A DNA stretch of 64,000 nt from Bugula neritina (Eukaryota; Bryozoa; Gymnolaemata; Cheilostomatida; Bugulidae). The stretch is taken from positions 24,016,767 to 24,080,766 of the forward strand of contig OZ037766.1 in NCBI GenBank assembly GCA_964035545.1. Direction: 5' to 3'. The notes below the pieces were generated by a model. It had not been told where the DNA came from, did no database searches, and saw nothing but the letters and a program-made list of their open reading frames with translations. Shown here piece by piece: positions 14,646-27,802 of the stretch (positions are counted from its first letter, which is position 1; every line of letters starts with the position of its first letter). Made by a program: the position numbers and the translations under genes.

Positions 14646-17600
14646 TTAGGAGTCGTGTTCCCTATTCTCCGGACTAAGTGGAGGGGAGAGGGCGCGCCTG
14701 ACCCTTCTGCGACCTTCAGCCAGCCAATCATTCTACAATATAAACCGTGCTGATGCGGGAATAGGGGTGTAAGATGTTAATATGAGCTAAAATTTAGAGA
14801 TAACAGTTTTCAGTCGAGTGTTGGAAAGGTGAAAAAAGATACCGATATTTTAGTGCAAACAATAAATATTCGACTAAATTATGTAATGTAAGGAAATGCC
14901 AAACAAAATTTTTTTTTAGATACCGGTAAGTAGAAATATAAAATTTGGGATTTTATCGTAAAAAAGTATATTGGAAAGATTATGAGATAGAAAATTGAAG
15001 TGATTCTAAACTTATAAATTATAAAAATTAGAAAATAAATAAAATACATACAATTCTGCCATTCTGCTGAAAATGCTCCATAAAATTCTGAACAAACTCC
15101 CCACTTCTGTCTGACCAGTTCTGAATCAAGTCTGAAGTCTTCTCCTTTAGTTCATCTATCTTTCCGCCAACTTCTATTCTTTTTGCCTGTACATTTCGAA
15201 TATACGTACACAGTGTTATATATACACGTACACAGTGTTATATATACGCACACAGTATTATATATACATACACAGTATTATATATACATACACAACGCTA
15301 TACTATATACATACACAGCGCTATATATACACGTACACAGCATTATATATATATAGATATTACATACACAGCATTATATATACATACACAGTCTTACATA
15401 AACACGAACGTACACAGTAATATATACTGGTACTTGGACAATATAATTATAATATAGTACAGTGTATGTGTATACTTTATGCGGATACACAGAGTATTAT
15501 TTACACTTACACAAAATATGGACCTAAAAACAATTATAAAGCATAAATATTACTGGAGTTGAAAAAAATTTTTTTATTTTTCTTCAAATTTCAGGTATAT
15601 AGTGTTTTTTATAAGGCATATATAATACACACAGTGCAGTACACATTGCAGTCTGAGTGTACATGGCATATATAATACACACTTAGTCGATAAGGCATAT
15701 ATAATACACACTTACACGTAAGTATCCCACATTGAGATCTTCTCTGGTATAACCTCGAGATAAGTTTCTTCTCACATACATATCGTAGTCTTTGATGATA
15801 CGAGCGATTACATCAGTAGTAGAGATACCTGAGGGATAGCGACACATGCGAACAATGTAAAGACATGAAATAGGTTTATATACGGAAAACATTATATATC
15901 TAGCTCAAAGAGAAGGTGACTTTCTGTACTATTTACACACTATGATATCCTGTCTAAACTAGTGAAAGGGAAGTGACAACTCCGAGTTACCTTCGGTTCT
16001 TTGAGTGGCTAAAAACATTCCTTTGGCTTTCAAGGCGCTGTAGATATCCTCTGACCCAGCTGCAGAGTATGGCAAGTCGTCGTGGGCAACAAAGTCAATC
16101 TGCAACAAATATTGGATGAAAACTACTAGTAGAATTGTAGCAACAGCTGGGCATTGCCAGTACCACATGTAGTGTGAAGATATCAGCAAGTGATGCTTTG
16201 CTACATGTAATATCCTACATACTTTATAGTAATATCCTACATACTATACAGTAATATCCTACATACTATACAGTAATGCCCTACATACTATACAGTAATA
16301 TCCTAGATATTATATAGTAATATGCTACACACACTATATATAATATAATATGTATTCTACATACTGAGGTATAATGTATTACATACTTTATGAAATGTGA
16401 GGAATTCGTCGGTCACCTTCCAGGGTGTATCTCTCAGCACCTCATCCACGTACCTACAGTGTCTAATGGCCTCGTACCGCTCCTTCTCGTTCATCACAGT
16501 TCTCCCCTTATTCTCCAGAGTCAGGGCATCGTTACACACTACAAGTCCGGTGGAGACAAATACTGAAAGAACTGACATCTAGCATTTAAACAGCAGATAA
16601 TCAACCAAGGAGACGCACTGCACCCAAAGTGCAGGTGGGTGTTGCTTTCTGCATTGATTAAACTAAAAATACTACACCACCTTTGATAGCAGCTTTTAAA
16701 TAATAATAGTTGTAAGTTCCCTTTCAAATATTTATCTAAATAAAATGCAGGTGACTTGTCCACTCTATATGGAAACATTCCAATATGCTAGTACACAGAT
16801 ATGTTAGCAGACGTAGCTGTAACTCACCGCCAACAATAAGATAAGCATTTGGTACCAGCTGCTTAACCTGCATAAGTTGTCGAGCATGCCCGGAGTGAAA
16901 CATGTCATATATACCATCGGCAAACACCCGGACCCTTCGTGGAGCTAAAAGTAAACATTGTAGCCTTCATCTTGCAAGAGTCTCGCCAATATTTGGAACA
17001 TGTGACATATATGCTCACATTGATATAAAGCTTGTTTACAATATGCAGTTAATAATAATAATAGTGTGTGTGTGCATGCGTGTGTGTGTGTGCGTGTGTG
17101 CGTGTGTTTGTGTGCACATGTGTATAACATGATTAAGCTCTTTAACCATGGTCACAAACTGAAGCTGCTAGCACTTTGCAAGGCTCCTGATTCCTAGAGT
17201 CACTTGAGCTCTCTGGCTTGAGTTTACACACATTTTAATTATTTTTGATAAAAACACAAGTTTCTTCTATTGTAAAGTTGTGAGCCACTCTGGTCTGTGC
17301 TGATGAGCGGGCAATTCCCATAACAGCTAGTGTACAATAACCAGTTATATAAGAAAGTGAAATGCACATGGGAAGGCAGGATTGCTCAGCTATAATAAAC
17401 ACCATACCATACATGTCAACCAACCTGTTCCAGCTTTTGCTTCTTCTAGAGAAATCTTTATAGAATAGTCTGTCTGTCTATTACTTTCTATAGCCTTTTG
17501 GTCATCAGAGAATGGTGCTGGTTCTGAGTACTAAATAAAGGAAAACAGGCTATGTGCAAATCAGTGTTGAGCTTTACATGCTTTCCAAATCCATTTAGTC

Positions 17601-20600
17601 AATCACCACCGATCAAGAAATACATTGAATCAGTAATCAACTTCCACAACTTCTCAAGCTGCCAAATAAAACCTGGCCAGACAAACGCTGAGTTTGCTGA
17701 CCTGAATCAAAGAGGAATTTCTCACATATATTCAACATAATCTAAACCCTAAATATATCGGAGACGCAACTTCAAAATGATTTGCATTACAAATGGGAAT
17801 GCAAGCTATTGTACTCAATAAGCCCATTGATTTCCTACCTTTTCTAAAAGACTGCAACTTGTATATATTCATATTCTAAAGTCAGCCTCAAAGTAAAAGC
17901 TGCCAGATATAGACTTAGAGATGAATAATTTTGATTAAATTGAATCAATTTTAGCGATTAGATTTAGAGCAATCTGACTTGATGTCAAGAGCCATAACTT
18001 CTCATAGCAGAAACACACTTCACAAAAACCAACTATTTGGTGCTTAGGTTATTTACTACATAGAACTACAGATCTATGGGTGTAACAGTACTCTAATACC
18101 TGATAGCGTGAGTTCTGATGGGGTTCTCTTACTCTAAGATTTTAAATCAGAAAATTACTAACTTTCAAACTTAATTTAAATACATAACAAATTCTGAACC
18201 CAAGAATATTACATTCACTATAGAAAATATGTAGAAAACAATTATATCGCATTAATAATTAAGGAAAAAAACAGAACTGCATTGACATAATGTAGGGTGA
18301 AAGAGTTGACTGGAAGACAATCAAATCATCTCTCATTAGCAGTTAGCAAAAACTGATATTTTGTAAATCCAAAAATTTAGAATCAAATAAAAAATACTTT
18401 CTACATAAATTTAACAACTTGTGCATTTATGGGTGTTCAGTAATTTGTTATTAGATAAAGTTATTAGTAGAAATTAAAGTTTAAGCTTTAACTTGATAAA
18501 TTTTCATCTGACAAGTAACTGGACACAGTTGATGGCGCCACAGCCTACTGAAAGCTCAGTATAACATTACAGATAGACATAGATATAAACAAGCAGCTGA
18601 GCAAGGCCAGTAATCTACAGCTACTTACTGTGTTTAGTTCACAAAGTAATGCTGACTTAGCAGGAATGGCGGCAGCATCTTGACCTGTCTTTCTCTTCTT
18701 AGTAGACATGACTTGAGAGGTAGGGCAGTCTAATAACGAAAACACATTCGAGGGATTTGAAAATTATTCCAGGTTATATTATATAATTGTGTATTAAATA
18801 CCATAATACAGAAAATATTAGAAATACCATAAAGGAAAAACTTAACACACAATAAAAACTATATAATTTATCTGTAATAAAGTACAAAATTCCAAAATAG
18901 AATGCTTTCAAAAGTTCGCCACCTTTGAAAATTTAAAACTTGAGTATTAGCCTACAACATTCCTGACATCTATTACTATAAAATCAAAGAACTTACTAAT
19001 AAGCTACTAGAAGACGGCCAGCTACGCGTGACACTTCACTAGAAACTAATTGTGTACTTAACTGGAGTAAAGCAGCCCGTGCTAGCTGGCAGTAATAACA
19101 TTACATGTACAGGTTCAATGTTCAAAAATATTCGATAAAAGCTCACGAGTACACTATTGATAACAGCTTCTACACTATTCACTAATAGCCACAGTAATAC
19201 GTAACGTTGCTAGACTCTGGACTTGGACTAGAGCAAGCAAACAAGGGGGGGGGGGGGGGGGGCTTTTCGTTCTCAAATAGACTAAATACTGTGGAAGATA
19301 ATTAGTGGTCAAGTAGCAATTCCCTTGACAAAGGAAGATAACAGTGTTGGAGTGACTAGTAAGAACAAAATTATGGTAGTTATAGGGCCATAACAGTCTT
19401 ACTTCAAGAGTAGTAGAGAACCATGCTTTGTCACGTAAGACATACCTCCACTGTAAAAATTGCTAGCCACCATTTTGCTTATAATATAGGAATACCAGTG
19501 AGGTTGTGGTAGGGCAGTGAATGCCAGTCAATGATCTCATAAGTTGGCAACAAAAGGGCATTTACGGGCAAAAATGGACTCTGGAGCAACAACTCCGAAA
19601 GACAAGTTAAAAAATTCAAGGTCGTTTACATAGCATTAGGATTGGAACTATTGGATTATAAAATTTTCACTTGTCCTTTATATGCTTTTATAACTTAAAA
19701 AATATAGATAGCACAAAATTTACAGCTTTTTTACCAACAGATGTAAAAGTACACACAACTCCAGAATTATGAGACAGCAAACTTCCATGAGAATTTACAG
19801 TTGGGCTCCCACCCAGATACCAGTATGAATTGAACAAAAATTGAAGTTTTGCAATTTGTGAAAAATAGCTGAGCAGAATAAATATTTTTGAAGCTATAAT
19901 ACAAAATATAAAATTGCTAGAAAAATCTGGCTAATCAATAAAATATATATGTAGTAATAATTCACAGGGATATAGAGTCATTTAACAAAATCCATATCAC
20001 TTATCAGTATGTTTTAAATCATTTGAACTTGAGTGATTGATGGATAATCATAATTTAGCTAATATTTCTTACTGTACTAACAAAAAGCTCTTTTTTATTT
20101 AATTACAAAATTATAATAAACTGCAAGTTAGATGACAAACTCCTCTGCTTAGATGACAAAAATCAAGCAACAAACCCTTCTGGTAGAGATGAAGATCACC
20201 TCGCCTAGCAATTGTAATGTTTAGACAGTTGTTTGCAACTCTTACAAAATTGTTGTGTAAAAACATTATATTTGAAATTTTATATCAATGGGAAGTCTAT
20301 TATTTTTCTAAACTCTACAAAATTCCTTGGCCAAGACTATAATATAGTTGTAAACAACATATACAACATAATATAGTTGTAAACAACATTATATACAATA
20401 TAATGTAGACTGTAGTTATACACAACATATACAATATAATATAGCTGAAACACAACATAATACATATATGAAAACAAAACTACTGTTTTGTAGAAAATGG
20501 AGATAAAACTTCAATATTTCTAATAGCAATGCTAGTAGTAGTTTGTAGTTGTGATGCATAATATGCTCTGCTTTTCTATGTCTGGTTAAACTGAATATAT

Positions 20601-20730
20601 TTTTCTAGCCTTATTATGTGTATGAATTATATTGCAATACAATATAAATTTATAATTATTAACATAATTACAATATACCACACAGAGCATAGAGTATACA
20701 GAGCTTACCCTCACTTCTTTCTGCATCCAT
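14646..20730 (-). CDS. PCYT1: Choline-phosphate cytidylyltransferase (complete, 313 aa, 9 coding exons)
   Basis: CTP:phosphocholine cytidylyltransferase, the rate-limiting enzyme of the CDP-choline route to phosphatidylcholine. Minus-strand exons: 20730-20709, 18729-18629, 17530-17425, 16944-16828, 16538-16387, 16099-15991, 15828-15716, 15186-15052, 14732-14646. All phases agree and the total is 942 nt with stop. The N-terminus has a basic KKRK nuclear-signal-like stretch. The catalytic domain has HSGH in [34 protein letters not shown] and [11 protein letters not shown]. The membrane-binding amphipathic helix follows ([20 protein letters not shown]), then a basic segment and a short Ser-Pro tail (SPPLSPEN) that stands for the phosphorylated region. 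It is shorter than vertebrate forms, mostly in the tail. A second in-frame ATG at 18709 could start a form lacking the first 14 residues. Confidence 0.93.
15208..15420. repeat. Minisatellite, about 20-bp unit, in a PCYT1 intron
   Basis: Repeated tatatatacatacacagtat-like units with small changes between the exons at 15186 and 15716. The reading frame through it is an artefact. Confidence 0.8.
16203..16330. repeat. Tandem repeat, about 22-bp unit, in a PCYT1 intron
   Basis: Five to six copies of atcctacatactatacagta-like units between the exons at 16099 and 16387. Confidence 0.8.
17062..17125. repeat. (GT)n microsatellite with interruptions
   Basis: GT-rich dinucleotide tract in the PCYT1 intron next to the retrozyme relic. 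Confidence 0.85.
17147..17335 (+). mobile_element. Decayed retrozyme-like monomer with mutated hammerhead
   Basis: Aligns to the 271-bp monomer of the 3.5-4.1 kb array, starting at ccatggtcacaaact and running through gctgctagca, cctagagtcacttgag, ggcttgagtttacacac and tctgtgctgatgag. The conserved GAAA after stem II has become ataa and the GTC site is altered, so this copy should not cleave. It lies in a PCYT1 intron, on the strand opposite to that gene. Confidence 0.72.
18733..20708. other. First intron of PCYT1
   Basis: Almost 2 kb. It includes an 18-base G run (19245-19262) and an AT-rich ~30-bp repeat near 20339-20460 (atagttgtaaacaacata variants). No coding exon recognised. A promoter for the shorter PCYT1 form starting at 18709 could lie here but is not evident. 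Confidence 0.5.
19245..19262. repeat. Poly-G run of 18
   Basis: A G homopolymer in otherwise AT-rich sequence. It is a possible quadruplex or length-uncertain assembly position. Confidence 0.85.
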
Positions 20731-21688
20731 AGCACTACTGGAGCATCAGAGAGAGAAAAAGAAGTAAACTATGCTAGTGTGACTAGACTAGTAGTTAGGA
20801 TAAAGCACGCATGAATAACTCTTTGCCAAGTCTGTAATAGAAATAAACAACAATTACTTAATACACTGCCTATTGACAAATAAATTCAGCTAGGTGGAAC
20901 CATAACATAATAAACTACTATTACACCATAGCCATCACCCCATTTGCATTACAAAATTTGAAAGGCTTGATAAATACCACTTTGTAGGTGGAGCCTAACT
21001 AATACATGCAATACAGAGTACGTGATGTATAAATTGGTCTAACTACTAGAAAGTGACATTCCCCTGTGCACTACCCATCCACTGATTGGCACTTAAATAC
21101 TGCATTTTTATGGCATATGTACTTTTCATTTGACATTTGAAAAAAGATGCACAAACACAAGTTAATGCAAACCAAAATGACAAATCCATCTATATGAATC
21201 CATTAGAAGCAATGGAAACGAGGTGAAATATTGTATCTATAAAACGAAAAAAGAAATTTGTTTTGTAAGCTGAATAGTGAGAAGCCATGAAGAAAATTGT
21301 AAACACATTTGATGCCAACTATTGGCTAAAACAGCTACCACTACTATAATAACAGGTAACAAAATATCAGGTAAGAGAATATCAACTTCTGGCCTCTCAA
21401 ACCAACCAGCTGCTCTATCAGTGAGAATAGAACCTGAAAACTGTTTTACAATCATTATCAACCTTAACATAAAATAAATTATATACCACTTAGCGTAGGG
21501 CCATATGTAGGGCCAAAAATGGGATGTTGTGTGCAAATTTTCATGTGCCTAACATGCTCATGCCTGTTGGATCTAATTGGTATACTATTATTTAGCGAGC
21601 ACACTTTTTTATTTCAGTTCATGTTTTAGCTTTTAGCGAACTGAATTAAAACAGTTTCATAATATAGTTTGCATTTTCGCATCTTCGC
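20731..21688. other. Upstream flank of PCYT1
   Basis: Holds the presumptive promoter and 5' UTR of the minus-strand PCYT1 gene (first ATG at 20730). No clear core elements and no other gene. Confidence 0.45.
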
Positions 21689-22177
21689 TTATGGGGCTGC
21701 CACACTACAGTCGAAACGTTTTCGAGGCTAAGCGTTGACCTCTGTGACTTCACAACTGTCTGATTTCTGAATGCAACTGTCAGTTTTTTGCGATGCGATG
21801 AAAGTTCGACTTCAGCAATCAGCCAATCACTGACTGGCCAGGTAAACCCTGATTGGTAAGTGCTTTTACTTATTCCACGTGCTACTAGCGAGCATTATTA
21901 TTTGATTTGGTTCTTCTAATTATATTATTTCACTTATCATTATGATGAAGTTATGTATGCACATCTTAATAAAAATTAACCATAAAAATAAATATTTAGC
22001 AGATAAATTTGGCTAAATTGTATCAGTATATTTGGTTATTCTAACTTGGCTAAATTTTAATAGCATATTAAGTTCTTTATGCTAACGAAAGCGATTGAAT
22101 AAATTGAAGGTATGCAAGAGCAGCTCTAAAAATGGCCACCACAGTCGAGTTTCGACTGTAGTGTGCCATGCCCATTA
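21689..22177. mobile_element. PIF/Harbinger-type MITE with TTA target duplication
   Basis: The element spans 21692-22174. Its terminal inverted repeats are about 26 bp: left tggggctgccacactacagt continuing cgaaac, right the reverse complement ending cgactgtagtgtgccatgcc. The trinucleotide TTA lies immediately outside both ends (21689-21691 and 22175-22177). A 3-bp TTA duplication is the hallmark of the PIF/Harbinger superfamily. It encodes no transposase. Confidence 0.8.
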
Positions 22178-25100
22178 ATATCTACATACACATTGCTGAT
22201 GACGTAGGCGTCTGTAGGCGAGTAGTAAAGTTTAACACTAACATCATTAGCTAATAAATTTCTGCACTCGCAACACACGCATTGTGTGTGGCATGTCTAA
22301 ACGGGTTTTCTTGCACGTCATGTGTGGCCCTACGATTAGTGATGTTTCAGCTGCTGAAAAGCCACTAGGGCATAGAAATATAATCAAAAATAATTTGTAA
22401 CCGTTGCTATAGCTTCAGCAATCTATAGCAACATATCTTAACAATCATTAACATAATAAATGTGACTTGTGAATCTAAAATGCAATCAGAATGATCAAAC
22501 CACTGTTATTTGCAATAAAAATATTTGCAGAGACAACAACTCTGAACTCCATCAAGAAAAAATTGTAAGTATAACTTCTATCAGTTGGTCTGGCTGCAAT
22601 ACTCTAATCAAACTGTTTAGGTTTCAACATTTGGCCATCCAATTGAAGGTTAATTTTGTTGACTGGCTTAGCAAAAACCTCTAAATGTATGCTGACCTTT
22701 AATTTTTGAAAAGAATAATTATTGTTACATATAAATCATTTGATGCAATTATTGGTTGCAATTTATATATGTCATTTATATAAGTATTTTATATGCATAA
22801 TATGCAATTCAAAATGTAGTTTTTAGTAGAAATAAATGCTACAAAATACTTGGGGTAAACTGTTAGTTATACTTAGTAGGAGAATTAAATAGAGAAAACA
22901 GTTTTAGGAAGAACATACTTAACATAATAAGTAAACATTATAAGTAAACAATGAATAACGCAAAATCATAAGGAAGCAGAAAACTTACAAATTTTAGTAA
23001 CTGCATCTAAATTAAAACATCGCATCAGTTACAAAGCTAGGTCTGATTAATCAATATATGTGACCAGTCGCGACAAAACCGGGGATGTGGCGGCGTTTAT
23101 AAAGTGTAGTAAATGAAGGTTTAATTTGGATATACTTAAATTTGAAATTAATTTTCAGTTTTTAGGTTTTGAACTTTTCTAATACAAAAAAATCCAAAGA
23201 TTTCAAAAATCATACTTTCGTAAGCATTTGATGATTCCTTCAGCTCCAAAATTGCATTTAAAGTTGGTAACTAAGGCATTCAATTTTTTAAATGATGAAA
23301 AAATTGCGAAGTTATCAAATAAAGAAAGAAGACAATTTTAGTCATTTTCATAGCGTGAGATCTTGCAAATTTATTTTTTATCAAATGAATTTAGCTTACA
23401 CCTCTTTCTTGGCATTGTCAGAAGCATCGTATTTAAAATCGCAGGCTAGTTTTAGTTTTTCATCGTGCTCCATCCAAAGTTAGCTTTTAAGTTACTGAGC
23501 TGTTTTGCCCTTTGGTGATAAATGCTAAACTTAATCTTTATCTTTAGCGTTCAAGCTTGAAAATCACAACAATACAGGTAATTATACTCAAAACCATCCT
23601 TTACGCTATTAACTTAGAATTGTTGCCAGGATTATTTGTAGTTATCAATTTATTAATATTCATACTATCACTAGGAGTATGTCTATTCTTATTCTATACT
23701 AGTAACTATTTAAATGACTCTCACTATGACTCACAGTTTGAGGTACGATTACTCATAATGATAATCATAATGAATATTATTCATGATTTACTGATACTGG
23801 TATTTGGCAGTAAAACTAAATGTAGCTCATTAATATTAATAGTATAAGTAATAGTTATAAATTCACTATTTGAGTCTGACTCTGAGTTTCGCCTTCGGTC
23901 TTAAAACTTGATACTTATACTGATAGTATTATATTTATTGATTTATTCTATAGTTGATATTTAAATTTACATTGGACTTATTCTTAGTGACTTTTAGCCT
24001 CTGTCTTAGATTTTGTGAATACAGTTACTGATTACTATTACTATTTGTATTACTATTACTGTATTAGTATTAGTATTAGTATTCACGTTAGGCCTACTAG
24101 TCAAACTACCGTTTCCTTTTGTGATTTTCAAATTAGCTCAAAGTTTGATTTAAAATATAATGATAAAATCTTTATCACATTATGCAGGCTTACAGTTACT
24201 GTCAAAACTCAATTGGTAATCCTATTTATATTGATAAAAGCATCACCTATAACCAAATTGAAATGGTAAATGTGATTAAATGAGTATAATGATGAAATAT
24301 TAATGTGAGTTCATATTGATTCTATAGTTGACTGACTTAGTTCTTCAGTAAGTTACTTTTAGTCTTATTTAGTGAGTAGCAACACTAACTGAATGCATAA
24401 ATAGTCTAAACTTTTTAATTTTATTATAAAGGATGAGCAAAAGTTTATTCATATTTTAAAGTAATTTATTGAATTCAAATTGATTTTATAGTAAATGTCT
24501 TTAATATATTCAGTTGCATTTAGCTAGCTTTTTTACTCAATTAAATGCCTGAGTGGTTAATAGTTATCGAAAGACATTGCTTCAAAATTGCCAATTGCAG
24601 ATATGCTAGATATTCAAGTGCATAATGTGTAATTTTACTGATAATACTATGTTAATATAGAATAATACGATATTCTGTACATTTTAGAAAGTGGGCTTAT
24701 GAGAGCATTAGAGTGAAGACTTATACCTACACAACTCTACTACCTATCAATCTAACACTCCTAATGTAGACACTCTGAATTTTGGCTTGCAAGGTTATGG
24801 CTTCTGCTCATTTCATTCATAAAAAGGTTTGCAGTCTTTTAATGATGTGCTTAAAAATTTTCAACATTTTTTTAATTTAAATTGTTCTGTTTAATTCACT
24901 ACATTTAAATGTTAATAAAATGCAGGATCACAATTAACTGCTGCCATAATAGTACCACAAGACTGTTTAACCAACTAAATTTTTATAATATAACTGCGTA
25001 TAATTTCTAATCAAGCTACCGTTTTCTTTTGTTATTTAAAAAAGTCAACATTGTACTTGCAGCTCTGGAATAGACAATAGATGGGTAGATTGGCAGAATA

Positions 25101-27521
25101 GACGTCAAGTAGCAGCATCTATAATTGCTAGCAAATCAGCTGATGATAGTGATGAAGCTTTTGCCACATACATGATGTTATGTGTCCATACTCTGTAAAC
25201 TCATATTATGAAGACCAAGGAAGTAGAAAGATGAAAAGTGTCTTTTTTGCAAAAACCGTAGAAGCTACCTAATTTTCTTTTCTTGATTAGAGTTAATTCA
25301 AGCATAATGGTTGTATCCAGGCTGGATTTGTTACTGCATTAATTAGTTTTTTTAAAAAATAATGTATTTGATGTTTTAAATGTGAATATTAATGCCTAAT
25401 AAAACTCAAAAGTTCTAATCGCTGATTTTATGTTTATATTTTCAACATCAATTGCTAAATTTAGTTGCCGTTAGAGATTATAAAGATATTTATGAATGAA
25501 TCTCGAATGATCTCATAATAGTCAAATGATTTTCTCATAAGTGTTCTACTCATTAAGCAATAACTATGAAACAGCACAGCTCAATAGCTGCAGTTCGATA
25601 TATTACACAATATATTAGAGGAGAGGAAGATATTCAATGTATAACAGGAAGCAGCTGCCATTTTGTTTTATATGACTTCCTGCTGACTTGGATGTCTAAT
25701 TTAAATATCTCAACACACAAATTTGCTGAAACATCCTCCTCTTTGCTGGAATTGTTGAACCTTTCAATCATTAAACAAAGTAAAAAGCAAATTGACAAAT
25801 AAATTAGACAAAAAGTTTGGCGGCCATATTTGACCTAATTTTATGTTGAGGCAGCATGAAATTTAGTTTAACAAAAAGCCCAAACTTTCACAATTATTTT
25901 GATACCAAATTTGTCACTATTCCTATTATACAAAGACCCGTTGCTAAGGCTTGTAAATTGTAAACAAATAATTCTCAACTTATTCTAGAGTTGCCAACTT
26001 TAAACGCGATTTTCTCGAAACAGTAATTTAGAAATTCTAAAAACGTTAAAGTTTTTAAATACTGATATCTCGAGTTCTATTTATGCTACAGACTTCAAAT
26101 AAAGTGCAAAATGTTCAAAAAAGTCTGCTCTATCACTCCATAGTAATAACTAGGTTTTCAACATTTTATATACATCCCTTGTTTTGTGGTGCCAGGTCAC
26201 ATATATTTTTAATAATTTGGAAGCAATTAATGAAAAAAACTTTAACTGATAAAACTAATTTTAGCATAACATTTTCATGTTTTCTCTTTCTATGCCAATG
26301 AACAGGAATAAAGAAATTCTGATAAACAATGGTCTACGCTTTGAAAGAACTAAAGTTAATGTATGAACTTAAATAAATTTGAATAACAACACTAAACACT
26401 ACACAGTATCTATTGCTGTCAGCCAATCAAATTAGTGAGTTCATTTAACCAATCTGTATACTTATATTCTATGACTATAGTTATACTTATAATGTAACTG
26501 TAAATGCTATACCTATAGTCATAACTTATACATTTAATGTGCAGTTTGAAAGATCTTAAGCATGCATCATGCATATGTTAAGCTAACCCAACTTCATATA
26601 TTTACAATGCTGCTCACATTTTTTTAGAAGCCTGTACATTTATTGACATTTCATTTTTTATATAACATTCATAGTTACTGAATGAGCATTCTTTGAACAT
26701 TGTCGGTATAAGTTCCATGTAAAACCTAATAATTTATTTTATGCCTAGTAACTTATCATAAAATTAAATGCAATGCTAGTACTACTATGAGTATGTCCTC
26801 TAGTATACATACTCATAGTTATAGTAGCTACATATTTATTATAATTATTCTCCTTGTAATTATAATCATTATCATAGTTCAAATTATACTGATTATTACC
26901 ATTTCATTATTTAAATAATTGTAAAATGTTAGTTACAAGTACAACTGAGATTTTAACTGCAATTGCAAATAATAAACTCGCAAAAGCTATCACAAAAAAT
27001 TAAAATTTAAAGTTGAAACTTAAACCTAAGAGTACGAGTAAGACAAAGAAAGTCAAGACATTATCATTACGATTAACACTGTGACTATGAGTATCTCAGT
27101 ACGAGTATGAGCATTAATAGACCATTGGTCAATCGGATTTCAATTTGCTTTTGAGGTTTGAATTTCAATTTGATCATCATTTACATTATTAAATCTAAAA
27201 GTAAAAGTGATTGTGAAGGCCCACGCAACTTGAACTTTCATATGGTCAAGTCAGAATGATGATAAATAATTATTAACAATTATAAAATATTATTCAATAT
27301 GAATATTCAGTACTTCACTTTCAGTAAAACTAAAAGTAAAAGTAAAACTAAATGTGATACTGATAAGAAATTAGTTAATTACCACTAACACTGCCAGCTA
27401 AGCTATTTTATTTTTACTGCAATCGTGGTACTTACAATAATTAAAACGTTTATTGTTTATCAACTATGTAGTGGTCATTACGATTATTATTATGATCCTA
27501 ATCAGAATCACAGCTACAGTA
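22178..27521. other. Gene-free AT-rich stretch with cryptically simple sequence
   Basis: Over 5 kb without a supported exon. From about 23690-24110 and 26750-27500 the sequence is built from shuffled short words (agtatt, actatt, taatcataatg, aaagtaaaagt) rather than a regular microsatellite. The open frames there are short and hydrophobic by composition only. Confidence 0.5.
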
Positions 27522-27526
27522 CGGGT

Positions 27527-27758
27527 TGTTCGGTGTTCATGTAAACATTTATTTCTAATTTGTTATTTTATTATTTTACTATTTTTTGTCATAATCTTAA
27601 TAATTAATTGTATCACTTATTGTAATAGTTTTAGTATTTTCGTGTATATATATTGTGGTAATAAATCACGGCTTCGGCCTCTTACGTTTATCAACTAACT
27701 CGAGCACGTTCTGTCTTTTCACGATAGCTGAAATAATATCACAAATCAACATAAAACA
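27527..27758 (+). repeat. 5' LTR
   Basis: 232 bp, TG...CA ends. Contains tgtatatatattg and aataaatc (possible TATA-like and polyadenylation motifs) near its middle. Confidence 0.95.
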
Positions 27759-27772
27759 TGGTGCCCCGAGTC
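27759..27772 (+). promoter_or_regulatory. tRNA primer-binding site
   Basis: tggtgccccgagtc directly follows the 5' LTR. It begins with TGG, complementary to a tRNA CCA end. I do not assign the tRNA species. Confidence 0.8.
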
Positions 27773-27802
27773 TAATTATTATTAATATTACACTGAAATA
27801 AC

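Noticed and set aside
14746-14775. gctgatgcgggaata as another hammerhead core
   Set aside because: The G after CTGAT is followed by c, not a, and no GAAA follows the potential stem II.
21237-21536. 99-codon minus-strand frame as a small gene
   Set aside because: No splice or promoter context, low-complexity hydrophobic content and no recognisable motif.
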